This document shows positions 5,015 to 5,271 of a DNA stretch of 5,271 bases, in pieces; positions within the stretch are counted from its first letter, which is position 1, and the number at the start of each line of letters is the position of its first letter. Location: NCBI GenBank assembly GCA_019420135.1, contig JAHZHS010000140.1:1-5271 (forward strand), in the 5' to 3' direction. The translations under genes and the position numbers were made by a program. The stretch is from Oscillospiraceae bacterium. Its GTDB lineage: Bacteria > Bacillota > Clostridia > Oscillospirales > Ruminococcaceae. The notes under the pieces are model-generated. The model did not search any database. It saw only the letters and a list, made by a program, of their open reading frames with translations, and was not told the origin of the DNA.

Positions 5015-5271
5015 CACTTTTTGCTGAACTTTTTGTTTCCGCCGGGGCAGCATCGGCGGTCAGGTCGGTCTCCATGAACTCGGCCTTGAGTTCGTTCAGG
5101 CTGATCCATTCCAGGCAGAACGCCCGGATACCGTCCCGCAGATAGCTCTCCATCTCGGGTAGGTCCCGCGCCATGATGCCGCACATGTACACCGGCACGC
5201 CCCGGTCCGCCGCCATCCGGCAGACCATATCCACCAGCCGCCGCACAGCAGGGGCATCGGCCCGCTCATAC
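5004..5271 (-). CDS. C-terminal fragment of a PEP-utilising enzyme (PTS enzyme I/PPDK-like TIM barrel)
   Basis: The frame is open from the right edge (first full codon at 5270) to TGA at 5006-5004, giving 88 C-terminal residues; the start is outside the window. The pattern A-P-A-V-R-R-L-V-D-M-V, then G-V-P-V-Y-M-C-G-x-M-A-x-D, resembles the end of the PEP-utilizers_C barrel, where enzyme I has P-S-V-L-R-L-I then M-C-G-E-L-A-G-D. The Cys is the family's catalytic acid. Differences are notable: the Glu after C-G is Ile, and the usual S-x-S following the next helix reads C-L-E-W. The chain stops soon after the matching helix, with a polar tail rich in A, K, S and T instead of enzyme I's final helices. 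It may be a PTS enzyme I paralogue or another PEP/pyruvate enzyme. A GTG at 5246 could serve as a start for a short ORF, but homology continues upstream of it, so I treat this as a truncated view of a longer gene. Confidence 0.7.
   Translation of the reverse strand, partial: YERADAPAVRRLVDMVCRMAADRGVPVYMCGIMARDLPEMESYLRDGIRAFCLEWISLNELKAEFMETDLTADAAPAETKSSAKSVDK

Noticed and set aside
1..5271. Mobile elements, CRISPR repeats, tRNA or rRNA genes
   Set aside because: No transposase, terminal repeats, regular spaced repeats or tRNA cloverleaf were seen on either strand.

Overview
The window is GC-rich DNA with strong Shine-Dalgarno sites (AAGGAG and AGAGG types), ATGA stop/start overlaps, lipoprotein signal peptides and a T-box leader. 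Together these point to a Bacillota bacterium, most likely a high-GC gut clostridium of the Oscillospiraceae (Faecalibacterium/Gemmiger/Subdoligranulum-like). The genus is an inference from composition and gene style; nothing in the window proves it.

Left part, + strand: the last 11 codons of an unidentified gene end at 38 and are followed by a GC-rich hairpin with a T-rich tail (54-107). Next comes a two-gene unit: a 141-aa DUF3783-like protein (152-577), overlapping by ATGA with a lipoprotein FAD:protein FMN transferase, ApbE (574-1602). A near-perfect bidirectional terminator (1616-1663) separates this unit from the convergent operon on the other strand.

Right part, - strand, read right to left: the C-terminus of a PEP-utilising (PTS enzyme I/PPDK-like) protein enters from the right edge and stops at 5004. 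Its last codons contain the -35 box of a promoter (4986-5014). That promoter drives a complete T-box leader (about 4979 to 4686) whose parts all fit tryptophan: a TGG specifier, and a UGGC bulge matching the G73 discriminator of bacterial tRNA-Trp. Antiterminator and terminator share one strand and so exclude each other. Downstream lie a possible 25-codon leader ORF with its own ribosome site and a single Trp codon (4643-4566), then three ABC transporter genes: substrate-binding lipoprotein (4550-3510, TrpX type), permease (3416-2487) and ATPase (2494-1676). A large hairpin sits between the first two, and the last two overlap by 8 bases.

The simplest reading is a tryptophan uptake operon: uncharged tRNA-Trp opens the leader, and TrpX feeds tryptophan to the permease/ATPase pair. 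The transporter itself contains only two Trp residues in 927, and the binding protein has none, as expected for proteins that must be made under Trp starvation. The T-box and transporter belong to known families. The parts that may be undescribed are the small Trp-containing ORF between T-box and trpX, the internal hairpin, and an ApbE with an altered signature motif.
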